Notes under the pieces: generated by a model
Database searches by the model: none
What the model saw: the letters and a program-made list of their open reading frames with translations, nothing else
Told to the model about the DNA's origin: nothing
DNA from: Puteibacter caeruleilacunae
GTDB lineage: Bacteria > Bacteroidota > Bacteroidia > Bacteroidales > Prolixibacteraceae
Direction: 5' to 3'
NCBI GenBank assembly: GCA_005217565.1
Contig: SJCO01000025.1
Location: 3,059 to 50,712, forward strand
DNA: 47,654 nucleotides
Position numbers and translations under genes: made by a program
Part shown: positions 36,762 through 46,200 of the stretch, piece by piece
Numbering within the stretch: the stretch's first letter is position 1
Layout: each line of letters begins with the position of its first letter

Positions 36762-36811
36762 CGCAAATTCATTAGATAATTAATTCCCTTAATTATTAGA
36801 CATTTATATTT

Positions 36812-38125
36812 ATGAAAGTACTCAAATTTGGAGGAACCTCAGTAGGTTCTGTAGAAAACATGAGATCGGTAATGGAGATTATTACCGATGGGGAGCAAAA
36901 AATAGTGGTGCTCTCGGCCATGTCTGGCACAACAAACAGTTTAGTAGAAATATCGGAGTTACTTTACCAGAAAAAACAGAAGGAAGCAGAAGAGGCTATT
37001 CTTAAGCTCGAGGCCAAATACGAAAAGGTTATCGACACTCTTTACGTTTCCGAATTGTCTAAACAGAAGGGGATTAAACGGGTAAAAGAATCATTCGATG
37101 TACTAAAAGGTTACCTGGAAAGTGACTTTGATAAGGTAGGTGAAAATACAATTCTTGCGCAAGGAGAGATGATGTCGACAGGTATGTTCCATTACCTTCT
37201 TGAGGAGAACGAATATAAAACGGCTTTAATTCCTGCACTTGATTTCATGAAAATCGATGCAGACCTTCAGCCTGATGAAGATTATATCACAGAAGCAATC
37301 AAACCATATCTTGAGGAGAGCAAAGATGCTGATTACATCATCACTCAAGGATTCATCTGTCGTAATGCAGATAACGATGTAGACAACCTACAGCGTGGTG
37401 GTAGCGACTATACAGCAACATTGATTGGTGCAAACATTGGTGCATCAGAAATTGAAATCTGGACAGATATCGACGGATTCCACAATAACGATCCTCGTTT
37501 TGTTGAGAATACTTCAAAAATTGATCAGCTTTCATTTGCTGAGGCAGCCGAGCTAGCATACTTTGGAGCAAAAATCCTGCATCCATCAACAGTATTGCCA
37601 TGTCGTAAAAAGAATGTACCTGTACGTTTGAAGAACACCATGAATCCATCTGATTGCGGTACTTTAATTGCAAGTACTCCAATGGGTAAAGGAATCAAGG
37701 CTATTGCAGCAAAAGATAACATTAGTGCTGTAAAAATCCGTTCAGGACGAATGCTTCTTGCTTACGGTTTCCTTCGTCGTGTATTCGAAGTATTTGAAAA
37801 CTTCCGTACACCTATCGATATGATCACAACATCAGAGGTAGCTGTTTCATTGACGATCGACAAAACAGATTATCTTGATGAGATTCTTGTTGACCTTGAA
37901 AGCTGGGGACAGGTAACAGTAGATAGCGATCAAACTATCATCTGTATTGTTGGTCATGATCTAATCGAGGAAAAAGGATTTGAGCAAAAGATATTTGGCG
38001 CACTTTCGAACATACCTATTCGTATGATTTCGTATGGTGGAAGTAACCACAATATCTCGATCCTTATCAACAGAGACGACAAAAAAGAAGCGCTTAACGC
38101 ACTTAGCTCAACGCTTTTCAACTAA
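36812..38125 (+). CDS. lysC: Aspartate kinase (monofunctional)
   Basis: A 437-aa aspartokinase, which phosphorylates aspartate in the first step towards lysine, diaminopimelate, threonine and methionine. The kinase N-terminus has the signature KFGGTSVGS (5-13). The substrate/ATP region RGGSDYTATLIGANIGASEIEIWTDIDGF lies about 190-220. Two C-terminal ACT-type regulatory modules follow from about 300 (AVKIRSGRMLLAYGFLRRVFEVFENFRTPIDMITTSEVAVSLTID), the usual site of feedback control by end products. No homoserine dehydrogenase domain is fused. Together with lysA 106 bases downstream this suggests the lysine/diaminopimelate branch. Confidence 0.95.
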   Translation: MKVLKFGGTSVGSVENMRSVMEIITDGEQKIVVLSAMSGTTNSLVEISELLYQKKQKEAEEAILKLEAKYEKVIDTLYVSELSKQKGIKRVKESFDVLKGYLESDFDKVGENTILAQGEMMSTGMFHYLLEENEYKTALIPALDFMKIDADLQPDEDYITEAIKPYLEESKDADYIITQGFICRNADNDVDNLQRGGSDYTATLIGANIGASEIEIWTDIDGFHNNDPRFVENTSKIDQLSFAEAAELAYFGAKILHPSTVLPCRKKNVPVRLKNTMNPSDCGTLIASTPMGKGIKAIAAKDNISAVKIRSGRMLLAYGFLRRVFEVFENFRTPIDMITTSEVAVSLTIDKTDYLDEILVDLESWGQVTVDSDQTIICIVGHDLIEEKGFEQKIFGALSNIPIRMISYGGSNHNISILINRDDKKEALNALSSTLFN

Positions 38126-38151
38126 TTGCAAACTCACATTCTGAGTAATAT

Positions 38152-38186
38152 ACAATAGTATTTCTGGACTCCAGGAATACTATTGT
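38152..38186 (+). terminator. Strong hairpin between lysC and lysA
   Basis: A 16-bp stem (38152-38167 with 38171-38186, one G-U pair) with a 3-base loop, 26 bases after lysC. The tail TCGTATTT is only weakly T-rich. It may end lysC transcripts, act as a processing/stability hairpin, or set the lysC:lysA ratio. Confidence 0.7.
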
Positions 38187-38231
38187 TCGTATTTACAACC
38201 TGTTAAAACAGGAATCGTAAAATAAACAACA

Positions 38232-39395
38232 ATGATTAAAGCGAAATACATAGATATTTTCCAAAACCTGGAAACTCCTTTCTACTTTTACGATTTGGAA
38301 CTATTGCGTCATACGCTGCAAACAGTAAAAGAAGAAAGCTCAAAATATGGCTATGTGGTTCACTATGCCATCAAAGCCAATGCATCAGATGCTATTCTTG
38401 ACACCATCGCGGAATATGGTATGGGTGCAGATTGTGTTAGTGGTAATGAAGTTGCCAGAGCCATTGAAAAAGGCATTAACAAAGAGAAAGTAGCCTTTGC
38501 TGGTGTAGGTAAAACCGACAAAGAAATTAAAACAGCTCTTGAGAATGAAATTTTCTCCTTCAACTGTGAAAGTATTCCCGAGATAGAGGTAATCAACGAG
38601 ATTGCTGGAAAAATGGGCAAGGTAGCTCCAATAGCTATCCGCATCAATCCAGATGTTGATCCACAGACTCATGAATACATCACAACAGGACTTAAGGATA
38701 ACAAATTCGGAATCAACCACTGGGATTTCGATGAAGTAGGTCGTGTATTGAAGTCATTACCTAACATCCGACTAACAGGGATTCACTTTCACGTAGGTTC
38801 TCAAATTACTGACATATCAGTGTTCGAGCAACTTAGTCTGAAGGTCAATAAAATCCACGAATGGTTTGAGCAAAATGGTTTCCATCTTGAACACATTAAC
38901 GTAGGTGGCGGACTAGGTATCAACTACGACAGTCCGAAAGAAGAACCTGTTTCTGATTTCAAAGCTTACTTTAAAGCATTCAACGATAACCTTGAATTGA
39001 AGGAAGGTCAGCAACTACACTTTGAGCTTGGTCGCTCATTAGTTGCACAATGTGGTCACCTGATTTCAAAAGTATTGTACGTTAAGCAAGGACTAGAGAC
39101 GAAATTCTTAATTCTTGATGCAGGAATGACCGAATTGATCAGACCAGCCCTTTACAAGGCAAATCATGATATTACAAATCTAACATCGGCAGCCTCACCT
39201 GTAAAATACGATGTTGTTGGTCCGATTTGTGAATCATCTGATACATTTGGAAAAGGGATTCTACTTCCTGAATCAAAGAGAGGCGATCTTATAGCGATGC
39301 ATTCTGCAGGAGCATATGGAGAATCTATGGCCTCAACGTATAACATGCGTGACTTGGTAAAATCATACAGTTCTGATCAACTTGATCAGATGTAA
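38232..39395 (+). CDS. lysA: Diaminopimelate decarboxylase
   Basis: A 387-aa PLP-dependent fold type III decarboxylase that makes L-lysine from meso-diaminopimelate. The PLP lysine is K48 in HYAIKANAS. Other family blocks are AFAGVGKTDKEI, AIRINPDVDP, KFGI, GIHFHVGSQI, the PLP-phosphate loop NVGGGLGINY and the C-terminal GPICESSDTFGKG, whose cysteine contributes to the active site of the partner subunit. Length is slightly shorter than the 400-plus aa common elsewhere, normal for this phylum. It follows lysC in the same orientation. A terminator hairpin starts 10 bases after the stop. Confidence 0.95.
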   Translation: MIKAKYIDIFQNLETPFYFYDLELLRHTLQTVKEESSKYGYVVHYAIKANASDAILDTIAEYGMGADCVSGNEVARAIEKGINKEKVAFAGVGKTDKEIKTALENEIFSFNCESIPEIEVINEIAGKMGKVAPIAIRINPDVDPQTHEYITTGLKDNKFGINHWDFDEVGRVLKSLPNIRLTGIHFHVGSQITDISVFEQLSLKVNKIHEWFEQNGFHLEHINVGGGLGINYDSPKEEPVSDFKAYFKAFNDNLELKEGQQLHFELGRSLVAQCGHLISKVLYVKQGLETKFLILDAGMTELIRPALYKANHDITNLTSAASPVKYDVVGPICESSDTFGKGILLPESKRGDLIAMHSAGAYGESMASTYNMRDLVKSYSSDQLDQM

Positions 39396-39404
39396 AAATA
39401 CACA

Positions 39405-39432
39405 CTGTAAGCGTCCATAAGGACGCTTACAG
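39405..39432. terminator. Bidirectional terminator overlapping the aroK stop
   Basis: A perfect 12-bp stem (39405-39416 with 39421-39432) with an ATAA loop lies between convergent lysA and aroK. The right arm contains the aroK stop codon (39427-39429). On the - strand it is followed by GTGTATTTTT, so it mainly serves the parE-parC-aroK transcript. Confidence 0.85.
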
Positions 39433-39921
39433 ATGTTCTATAATTTCTTCTGGTTGAATATTTCGCCCATACACACAATAGTGGGCTTGTTTGTAGAATT
39501 CATTTCTCTTTCTTAGCGTTTCATCAATAAAGGCAATCAGTTCCTCTTCACTTTTACCCTTAATCAACGGACGCTCATTCTTTGATTTCATCAATCGCTT
39601 TGCCAATTCATCGGCAGGAATATCTAAATAAAAAGTTACTCCACTATTATTCATGATATCCATATTATCGAAGAAACAAGGAGCACCTCCTCCTGTAGAG
39701 ATAATCACATCATGAAATCCTGCAACTTCTTTTAGTGCTTTATGCTCTTTATCACGAAAACCATCCTCACCTTCTTCTGCAAATATTTGAGGGATTGATC
39801 GGAAATACTTCTCCTCAATAAACTTATCCATATCAAGAAATGACAGATTTAGCATCTCAGCCAACCTGCGCCCCAGAGTGGTCTTGCCACTCCCCATATA
39901 TCCGATCAAATAGATTCTCAT
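39427..39921 (-). CDS. aroK: Shikimate kinase
   Basis: A 164-aa P-loop kinase that phosphorylates shikimate in aromatic amino-acid synthesis. The Walker A motif GYMGSGKTT is at about 7-15. The shikimate-binding DMDKFIEEKY (about 31-40), FRDKEHKAL (about 56-64) and STGGGAP (about 75-81) are present, with the LID region about 110-120 (KNERPLIKG). The length is normal. It starts 8 bases after the parC stop and is very likely in the parE-parC-aroK operon, a grouping with no obvious metabolic link. Confidence 0.95.
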   Translation of the reverse strand: MRIYLIGYMGSGKTTLGRRLAEMLNLSFLDMDKFIEEKYFRSIPQIFAEEGEDGFRDKEHKALKEVAGFHDVIISTGGGAPCFFDNMDIMNNSGVTFYLDIPADELAKRLMKSKNERPLIKGKSEEELIAFIDETLRKRNEFYKQAHYCVYGRNIQPEEIIEHL

Positions 39922-39929
39922 ACTAGCTT

Positions 39930-42596
39930 TTAAAACAGCGACATTTGATTTTCATCATCTTCTTCATCTCCATTGGAAACTTCCATTGGTACATCCTTAA
40001 ACTGATCAGACACTTCTCCGTTCTCATCATCGAACATTGCATCACTTTCCTTTACCTGATCCTCATCTCGAACTACTGGCTCCAACTCAGTAACATTCTC
40101 GATAGTATAATTACTTAGTCGTTTTCCTTTCGCTCTGAAAGACTTAATTCCAATGAATTCTTCAATCTCTACGATCTCATTCTCACGACTACTACTATCT
40201 CCTCCAAACTTAATTTCTAAACGAGGATAACGTACCCAGGTTATGCTTATCAATTTATTATCAGTATTCTCTCCAATAAAGTTAACCATTTTACCTACGG
40301 CCGATGCATCAATCTGGAATCGCTTCACATAGTAATACTTCTGCTCTGCATCATAATACACAACCGAAAGAATCTTATCGGTATGCAATTTCTCAATCGT
40401 CAGAATATTATCTGGGAAGTGATTTTGCAAGTCGAAGTTATACAACTGGTAATCGCCCTTCTTAGTAATCACAAGAATTCTGTCGTCGCCCTGGAACTCT
40501 CCAAGGAACTTACCACGACCATCAGCATTTAATCTGCGAACGTCCTGATCAAACCAAATCTTACGACCACCCAATGTAGAAACCCCCTTCTCCTTCATGG
40601 TCACTTTGTGCACCTCATTCTTAGTAAGAATATTACCCATCGATTGTCGCCCTTTGATTGCCAACACACTCAGATCACGTGTAAACTGCAACACCTTCAA
40701 TCGTGGCTTAGGCTTAAGTACAATACGTATAATTTCAGCCTCTCCATTAGGATTGGCACTGAAATACAATATCCGTGAACCAGCGGTACCCTTGGTCATA
40801 TTATACTCCTTATCGCGTGTTACACCAGCTACTGCAAAACGCTTCATATAAGTATTACCAGCACGACCGTCACGATAAACCAAGTTATAAATAGTCCGTT
40901 TATCGTTTTTCTTAAATACAGCAATATGGAGGATATTCTTTCCTATAAAGGCTTTCTCTGAAACTTTTGTGATGAAGTAAGAGCCATCACGACGGAAGAT
41001 AATGATATCATCAATATCAGAACAATCGCATAGATACTCAGCTTTCTTCAATGTAGTTCCCATAAAACCTTCGTCATAGTCAACGTAAAGTTTCTGATTA
41101 GCAACCACTACCTTGCTGGCAACGATATTTTCAAAACTACGAATCTCAGTCTTACGTTCTTTCCCCTTACCGAACTTAGCCTTAATTCGCTTGAAATAAG
41201 CAACAGTAAATGGGATAATATTTTCAAGATTGTGAAGAATCTCAGCGATCTCCTCCTCAATAGAAGCAATATAATCGTTAGCCTTATCCTTGTTAAACTT
41301 CAGGATACGCCCCATCTTGATCTCCATCAATTTCAAGATATCATCGCGAGTAACCTCACGCTTCAAGCTAGGTTTAAAAGGCTCTAAACGCTTATCAATA
41401 TGCGCCACTGCCTCATTCATATCCTTACTTTCTTCAAAGCCTTTATCCTTGTAAATTCTCTCTTCGATGAATATTTTTTCAAGAGAAGCATAATGCCACG
41501 CATTCTCCAATTCACCTTTACGAATTTCAAGCTCAAGCTTCAGTAAAGCCACCGTATTGTCGGCCGACTTTCTCAAGATCTCACTTACACTTAGGAAGTG
41601 AGGTTTATCATTTTCGATGATACATACATTCGGAGAAATAGAAATCTCACAATCAGAAAATGCATACAATGCATCGATCGTTTTATCCGACGATACTCCT
41701 ACCCCCAAGTGAATAAGGATTTCAACATTTTCCGCAGTATTATCATCAACCTTCTTAATTTTAATTTTCCCCTTGTCGTTGGCCTTAAGAATTGAATCGA
41801 TAACACTTGAGGTAGTCTTACCATAAGGAATCTCAGTAATAGAGATCGTTTTATTGTCAAGCTTCTCAATTCTAGCCCTTACCTTCACAGCTCCACCGCG
41901 ACTACCATCATTGTAGCGCGAAACATCAACATAACCACCAGTTGGGAAATCAGGATACAATTCAAACTCCTGTCCTTTCAGGTATGCGATACAAGCATCA
42001 ATCAGCTCATTAAAGTTGTGTGGTAAAATTTTAGAAGACAAACCTACAGCAATACCCTCAACTCCCTGTGCAAGGAGCAATGGGAACTTCACAGGTAATG
42101 TAATAGGCTCTTTGTTTCGCCCATCGTACGACATCTTCCATTTAGTAGTTTTAGGATTAAAAACCACCTCATTGGCAAACTTCGACAGTCGGGCTTCAAT
42201 ATATCGAGGTGCCGCAGCACCGTCACCGGTCAGAATATTACCCCAGTTTCCCTGGGTATCAACAAGTAAATCTTTTTGTCCCAATTGCACCAGTGCATCA
42301 CCAATTGAAGCATCCCCGTGCGGGTGATACTGCATGGTATGCCCAATAATGTTCGCCACCTTATTATAGCGACCATCATCCATTTGTTTCATGGCATGCA
42401 TAATACGACGTTGCACTGGTTTTAAGCCATCATCAACATATGGCACAGCGCGCTCCAGAATTACGTACGACGCATAATCCAGAAACCAGTCCTGGTACAT
42501 TCCGGACAGATAAGTTATGTCACTCTTTTTTTCGGAATGATGCTTTTCCTCAGGGTTTAACTCTTGTTCCTGATTTTTATCTTCCTCCTGAATCAT
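39930..42596 (-). CDS. parC: DNA topoisomerase IV subunit A
   Basis: An 888-aa type IIA topoisomerase A subunit that cuts and rejoins DNA to unlink daughter chromosomes. The winged-helix/tower region has RRIMHAMKQMDDGRYNKVANIIGHTMQYHPHGDASIGDAL and the catalytic tyrosine in AAAPRYIEARLS. The C-terminal pinwheel (about 500-800) lacks an obvious GyrA box QRRGGKG; together with the adjacent parE-type gene this supports ParC over GyrA. At the quinolone region HPHGDASIGD, Ala stands where GyrA usually has Ser83, aligned by eye. The last about 60 residues are acidic (NGDEEDDEN) and end in QMSLF, which resembles a sliding-clamp-binding peptide. The start is 42 bases after the parE stop. Confidence 0.93.
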   Translation of the reverse strand: MIQEEDKNQEQELNPEEKHHSEKKSDITYLSGMYQDWFLDYASYVILERAVPYVDDGLKPVQRRIMHAMKQMDDGRYNKVANIIGHTMQYHPHGDASIGDALVQLGQKDLLVDTQGNWGNILTGDGAAAPRYIEARLSKFANEVVFNPKTTKWKMSYDGRNKEPITLPVKFPLLLAQGVEGIAVGLSSKILPHNFNELIDACIAYLKGQEFELYPDFPTGGYVDVSRYNDGSRGGAVKVRARIEKLDNKTISITEIPYGKTTSSVIDSILKANDKGKIKIKKVDDNTAENVEILIHLGVGVSSDKTIDALYAFSDCEISISPNVCIIENDKPHFLSVSEILRKSADNTVALLKLELEIRKGELENAWHYASLEKIFIEERIYKDKGFEESKDMNEAVAHIDKRLEPFKPSLKREVTRDDILKLMEIKMGRILKFNKDKANDYIASIEEEIAEILHNLENIIPFTVAYFKRIKAKFGKGKERKTEIRSFENIVASKVVVANQKLYVDYDEGFMGTTLKKAEYLCDCSDIDDIIIFRRDGSYFITKVSEKAFIGKNILHIAVFKKNDKRTIYNLVYRDGRAGNTYMKRFAVAGVTRDKEYNMTKGTAGSRILYFSANPNGEAEIIRIVLKPKPRLKVLQFTRDLSVLAIKGRQSMGNILTKNEVHKVTMKEKGVSTLGGRKIWFDQDVRRLNADGRGKFLGEFQGDDRILVITKKGDYQLYNFDLQNHFPDNILTIEKLHTDKILSVVYYDAEQKYYYVKRFQIDASAVGKMVNFIGENTDNKLISITWVRYPRLEIKFGGDSSSRENEIVEIEEFIGIKSFRAKGKRLSNYTIENVTELEPVVRDEDQVKESDAMFDDENGEVSDQFKDVPMEVSNGDEEDDENQMSLF

Positions 42597-42638
42597 AAAT
42601 TCCTCCCGGGTTTAAACTATTCTACTTTTACAATCAGA

Positions 42639-44474
42639 CTATTCAACATCATCGCGTTCAACAACCAAATTATCGATAATGAACTCCTGACGTTTAGGAG
42701 TATTTTTTCCCATGTAAAAAGTCAGCATCTCTTTCACCGACTCATGACGCTTCATGCGCACAGGCTCTAAGCGCATATCTTGTCCGATGAAATGTTTAAA
42801 CTCACCAGGCGAGATCTCTCCCAATCCCTTAAAGCGGGTAATTTCAGGCTTAGGTCCAGTCTTTTTAATCGCACTTGTTTTTTCTTCCTCGCTATAGCAA
42901 TAGAAAGTTTTCTTCTTATTTCTCACCCTAAACAAAGGTGTTTGTAAAATATACAAGTGCCCCTTCTTCACCAGGTCGGGGAAGAACTGAAGGAAGAAAG
43001 TTATTAACAACAAACGGATGTGCATACCATCCACATCGGCATCAGTTGCAATAATTACATGGTTATATCGTAAGTTGTCGAGGCCATCCTCAATATTAAG
43101 TGCGGCCTGCAACAAGTTAAATTCTTCATTTTCGTAGACAATCTTTTTCGTCAACCCAAAAGAGTTCAGCGGCTTTCCTTTCAAGCTAAATACCGCCTGG
43201 GTATTCACATCGCGCGATTTGGTAATCGATCCACTTGCCGAGTCACCCTCGGTAATAAAAATTGATGATTCCTCTTTGCGATCCTTTTTCCCATTAAAGT
43301 GTACACGACAGTCGCGCAACTTCTTGTTATGCAGGTTAGCCTTCTTAGCACGTTCACGAGCCAATTTCTTCACTCCCGAAATTGCTTTACGTTCACGTTC
43401 CGACTCCTGAATACGTTTTAATAATACTTCTGCCACCTCATGATTCTTGTGTAAGAAGTTATCCAACTCCTTTTGCACAAAATTCATCACAAAGTTACGC
43501 ACTGAAGGTCCATCAGGACCAACATCACGTGATCCCAGTTTTGTCTTAGTTTGAGACTCAAACACAGGTTCCTCCACCTTAATAGCGATTGCAGCAACAA
43601 TAGAGGCACGTATATCAGTAGGATCAAAATCCTTCTTATAAAAATCACGAACAGTTCTTACAACCGCTTCACGAAAAGCAGCAAGATGAGTCCCCCCCTG
43701 CGTAGTGTGCTGTCCGTTTACAAACGAATAGTAATCTTCACCATATTGGTTACCGTGAGTCATTGCCATTTCAATGTCCTCACCTTTGAGGTGAATAATT
43801 GGATATAACGCCGGAGTATTGAGGTTTTCCTCCAGAAGGTCCAACAATCCATTTTTTGAAATATACTTCTCGCCATTAAAGTGGATGGTAAGGCCAGCAT
43901 TCAAGAAGGTATAATTCTTCAGCATGTTCACCACATAGTCGGTACGATAGCTATAATCGCGGAAGATCTTTTTATCAGGTTTAAAGCTGATCATTGTTCC
44001 GTTTTCTTCGCTAGTTGGTCCGATTGGCTCTTCGCGAACAATTTCACCTCTCGTAAATTCAACTTCTTTGATCTCGCCTTCACGAGCAGCCTTTACGGTA
44101 AAACTTTTCGACAAGGCATTAACAGCTTTAATACCTACACCATTCAATCCCACCGACTTCTTAAACACTTTCGAGTCGTATTTGGCACCGGTATTCATTT
44201 TCGAAGCAACATCAATCACCTTCCCAAGAGGAATTCCTCGACCATAGTCTCTTACGGTAATGGCTTCTTCACTAACAGAGATTTCTAATTTTTTACCAAA
44301 CCCCATCATGAATTCATCGATAGAGTTATCAATCACCTCTTTAAGAAGCACATAAATACCATCGTCAGCCGATGCACCATCACCGAGTTTTCCAATATAC
44401 ATTCCCGGACGCTTCCGAATATGCTCTTTCCAATCAAGGGTTCGTATCGCTTGTTCTGAATATTCCTGTGTCAT
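42639..44474 (-). CDS. parE: DNA topoisomerase IV subunit B
   Basis: A 611-aa ATPase subunit of a type IIA topoisomerase. The start is the ATG at 44472-44474 (MTQEYSEQ). The frame runs on to 44543, but a perfect promoter element (44493-44500) lies inside that extension. GHKL ATPase motifs include RKRPGMYIG, the catalytic Glu region [19 protein letters not shown] and [13 protein letters not shown]. The TOPRIM domain has [16 protein letters not shown] and [12 protein letters not shown]. The compact length and lack of a GyrB-type insertion support ParE. It is the first gene of the parE-parC-aroK operon. Confidence 0.93.
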   Translation of the reverse strand: MTQEYSEQAIRTLDWKEHIRKRPGMYIGKLGDGASADDGIYVLLKEVIDNSIDEFMMGFGKKLEISVSEEAITVRDYGRGIPLGKVIDVASKMNTGAKYDSKVFKKSVGLNGVGIKAVNALSKSFTVKAAREGEIKEVEFTRGEIVREEPIGPTSEENGTMISFKPDKKIFRDYSYRTDYVVNMLKNYTFLNAGLTIHFNGEKYISKNGLLDLLEENLNTPALYPIIHLKGEDIEMAMTHGNQYGEDYYSFVNGQHTTQGGTHLAAFREAVVRTVRDFYKKDFDPTDIRASIVAAIAIKVEEPVFESQTKTKLGSRDVGPDGPSVRNFVMNFVQKELDNFLHKNHEVAEVLLKRIQESERERKAISGVKKLARERAKKANLHNKKLRDCRVHFNGKKDRKEESSIFITEGDSASGSITKSRDVNTQAVFSLKGKPLNSFGLTKKIVYENEEFNLLQAALNIEDGLDNLRYNHVIIATDADVDGMHIRLLLITFFLQFFPDLVKKGHLYILQTPLFRVRNKKKTFYCYSEEEKTSAIKKTGPKPEITRFKGLGEISPGEFKHFIGQDMRLEPVRMKRHESVKEMLTFYMGKNTPKRQEFIIDNLVVERDDVE

Positions 44475-44492
44475 TTTCACCTCAAATTTCCA

Positions 44493-44500
44493 CAAATATA
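44493..44500 (-). promoter_or_regulatory. -7 element of the parE promoter
   Basis: On the - strand TATATTTG is a perfect TAnnTTTG match, with a TGTTT about 20 bases upstream near the -33 place. It is 18 bases before the parE ATG, giving a very short leader. Confidence 0.65.
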
Positions 44501-44771
44501 ACGAAAAGAGATTAATCCTTAAACATTTCAGAGCCCCCATCAATTAACAACTTCAGGAAAAAATATTAACAATTTACCGATATTTTCACACAGGTAATAT
44601 TATTTTCTACGTATTTGAATTTTGCTAAAGTACTGATTCACTACAAGACAACTCTCGCGCAATTAAATTCTCTTATTCAGGAGGTTATCAACCAATTTTA
44701 TTTCTAAAGAAAAGCTAAAATACCCCCTTCATAAACTCCTCTTTAGACAAAATTCTAGTCACATTCGGCAA

Positions 44772-44810
44772 AAATCCCTGGAAATCTCTACAAATACCTG
44801 CGAAATCCCT
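44772..44810. repeat. Four helically phased AAATNYCT repeats
   Basis: Octamers AAATCCCT (44772-44779), AAATCTCT (44782-44789), AAATACCT (44792-44799) and AAATCCCT (44803-44810) recur every 10, 10 and 11 bases. They lie in the 517-bp gap between parE and the 44992 gene. Repeats on one face of the helix suggest a binding array or curved DNA. The rest of the gap holds a GC-rich hairpin (44856-44879) and no gene. Confidence 0.55.
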
Positions 44811-44855
44811 AGACTTTCCTATAGCATTTCGCATGTTGGTATGAGGAAGGGGCAA

Positions 44856-44879
44856 GGAGGGGCTAAGGCCTGCCTCTCC
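44856..44879. repeat. GC-rich imperfect hairpin upstream of the 44992 gene
   Basis: GGAGGGGC (44856-44863) pairs with GCCTCTCC (44872-44879) with one G-U/mismatch, with an 8-base loop. It stands out in AT-rich intergenic DNA, about 110 bases before the next gene, and may be a leader structure. Confidence 0.35.
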
Positions 44880-44991
44880 AAAAATGTGGAACACTAATTA
44901 TTTTCATTTTATCTATTTTGTTAATTAAAACCATATTCTTAATTTAGAACTCAGTATTCCCACAAATACAACTCAAATAAAATAACAAAAC

Positions 44992-45531
44992 ATGAAGACT
45001 CTAATTTTAAGCGTACTGGTTCTAATATCTCTTAACGCAACAGCTCAATCTAAATATGTCAATGGAACTGGTTTCAATTCTTTCTTTCAAAAAACAAAAG
45101 AAGCAAAGCTAGAGGGAAAAACCACTGGAAGAATGATATTCAAATACTCAGAGGGAGCGGACACTATAATATTTAATGACAACGGAACACTGGTTATTAC
45201 CCCCGACAAAAACGAAGTCTATGATGTCAGTACAAAGAAATACATCTCTCAAGCCAGCAAATCGGAAGTTAAGGTTACTTATTCAACCTATGCACTGGCA
45301 AATTCCATTGAGATCGAAATTAACAACCAGCACCATAAGTTATCATTGATTGATGGAGGTTGCGACTTGGTTATTCCGGGACTAAAATGGCGATACATTG
45401 ACGAAGACAAAACAGAGAAGCTATTACTGTTTTTCACTGATGATTCTGGAATATATCACTCTTCCATGAAAACACCATACTCTCTGACAGTGAAGGCAGG
45501 ATCATGGATTGAATGGTCTATCTCAAAGTAA
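44992..45531 (+). CDS. Small secreted protein of unknown family, paralogue A
   Basis: A 179-aa protein with a Sec signal (LILSVLVLISLNATAQ) and no recognised domain. The mature part is mostly predicted beta strand, with landmarks GTGFNSFFQKTKEAK, a YDVSTKKYISQ segment and HKLSLIDGGCD. The protein at 46201 has the same landmarks (GFNSIFQKLKEGK, YDVSHKTYLT, HLSLIDGAC), so the two are paralogues. It is probably periplasmic or exported. It is the first of three same-strand genes separated by 70-75 bases, possibly a transcript unit. Confidence 0.75.
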   Translation: MKTLILSVLVLISLNATAQSKYVNGTGFNSFFQKTKEAKLEGKTTGRMIFKYSEGADTIIFNDNGTLVITPDKNEVYDVSTKKYISQASKSEVKVTYSTYALANSIEIEINNQHHKLSLIDGGCDLVIPGLKWRYIDEDKTEKLLLFFTDDSGIYHSSMKTPYSLTVKAGSWIEWSISK

Positions 45532-45604
45532 ATGCTCAAGATAATGAAATTACGATACCTCAGTTAAACCAATCAAATAGACATACGATCTAAAATTCAA
45601 TAAT

Positions 45605-46129
45605 ATGAAATATTTAATTGTAATAATTTCAATCCTAACTCTATGCGTAAATCCAAGCATTGGGCAAAATATTTTGATAAAAGGTAAATTCATTGATTAC
45701 AAAACCAATGAAATTCTTCCTGGAGTTTCGTTGAGTAGCTATACACAAGAGGGCAAAAAACAAGATGCATTTTCTGGATATGAGGGAACTTCTGAATTAA
45801 AAATTAACGCTGATGCAGAGTATCTTATTATTAGATATATGAGCTCTTATGTAATCAAGATTATTAACATCCCTTCAGGAATTAAGCAGATTGATTTTGG
45901 GGAAATTAAAATAGTGAAAGATTTTGACACAAAGCTACTACGGATGGATGGTTGCCATATTGAGGCATCCCCCAAACATATAGATAATCATAATAGATAT
46001 AAAAAAGAGATTATTGAAAAATACAGACTTAATGTGATACAGAAGGAGTTAAAGCCCTATTTTAAAGGAAAAGACTTAATATTTGATTTCAACAAAGGAA
46101 CTTGTATAAAATCAAATGGAGAAAAGTAG
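45605..46129 (+). CDS. Secreted carboxypeptidase-regulatory-like protein
   Basis: A 174-aa protein with a Sec signal (IISILTLCVNPSIGQ). Residues about 22-105 (LIKGKFIDYKTNEILPGVSLSSYTQEGKKQD ... YLIIRYMSSYVIKIINI) fit a CarboxypepD_reg-like beta-sandwich, the module that often begins SusC proteins but is here free-standing. The remaining about 70 residues are charged and helical-looking with no recognised motif. It lies between the two paralogues at 44992 and 46201, 73 and 71 bases from each. The role is unknown. Confidence 0.7.
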   Translation: MKYLIVIISILTLCVNPSIGQNILIKGKFIDYKTNEILPGVSLSSYTQEGKKQDAFSGYEGTSELKINADAEYLIIRYMSSYVIKIINIPSGIKQIDFGEIKIVKDFDTKLLRMDGCHIEASPKHIDNHNRYKKEIIEKYRLNVIQKELKPYFKGKDLIFDFNKGTCIKSNGEK

Positions 46130-46200
46130 TTCGAATATAACTTTAATTGATGGTTTGGAATTACATCAATACGCCATTAAAACATAACACGTAAAACGAC

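Noticed and set aside
36662-36811. Lysine riboswitch before lysC
   Set aside because: No L-box-like conserved pieces or multi-helix fold could be recognised; the leader is short and AT-rich.
44475-44543. N-terminal extension of parE to an upstream ATG
   Set aside because: The added residues are not part of ParE and contain a perfect promoter element at 44493-44500.
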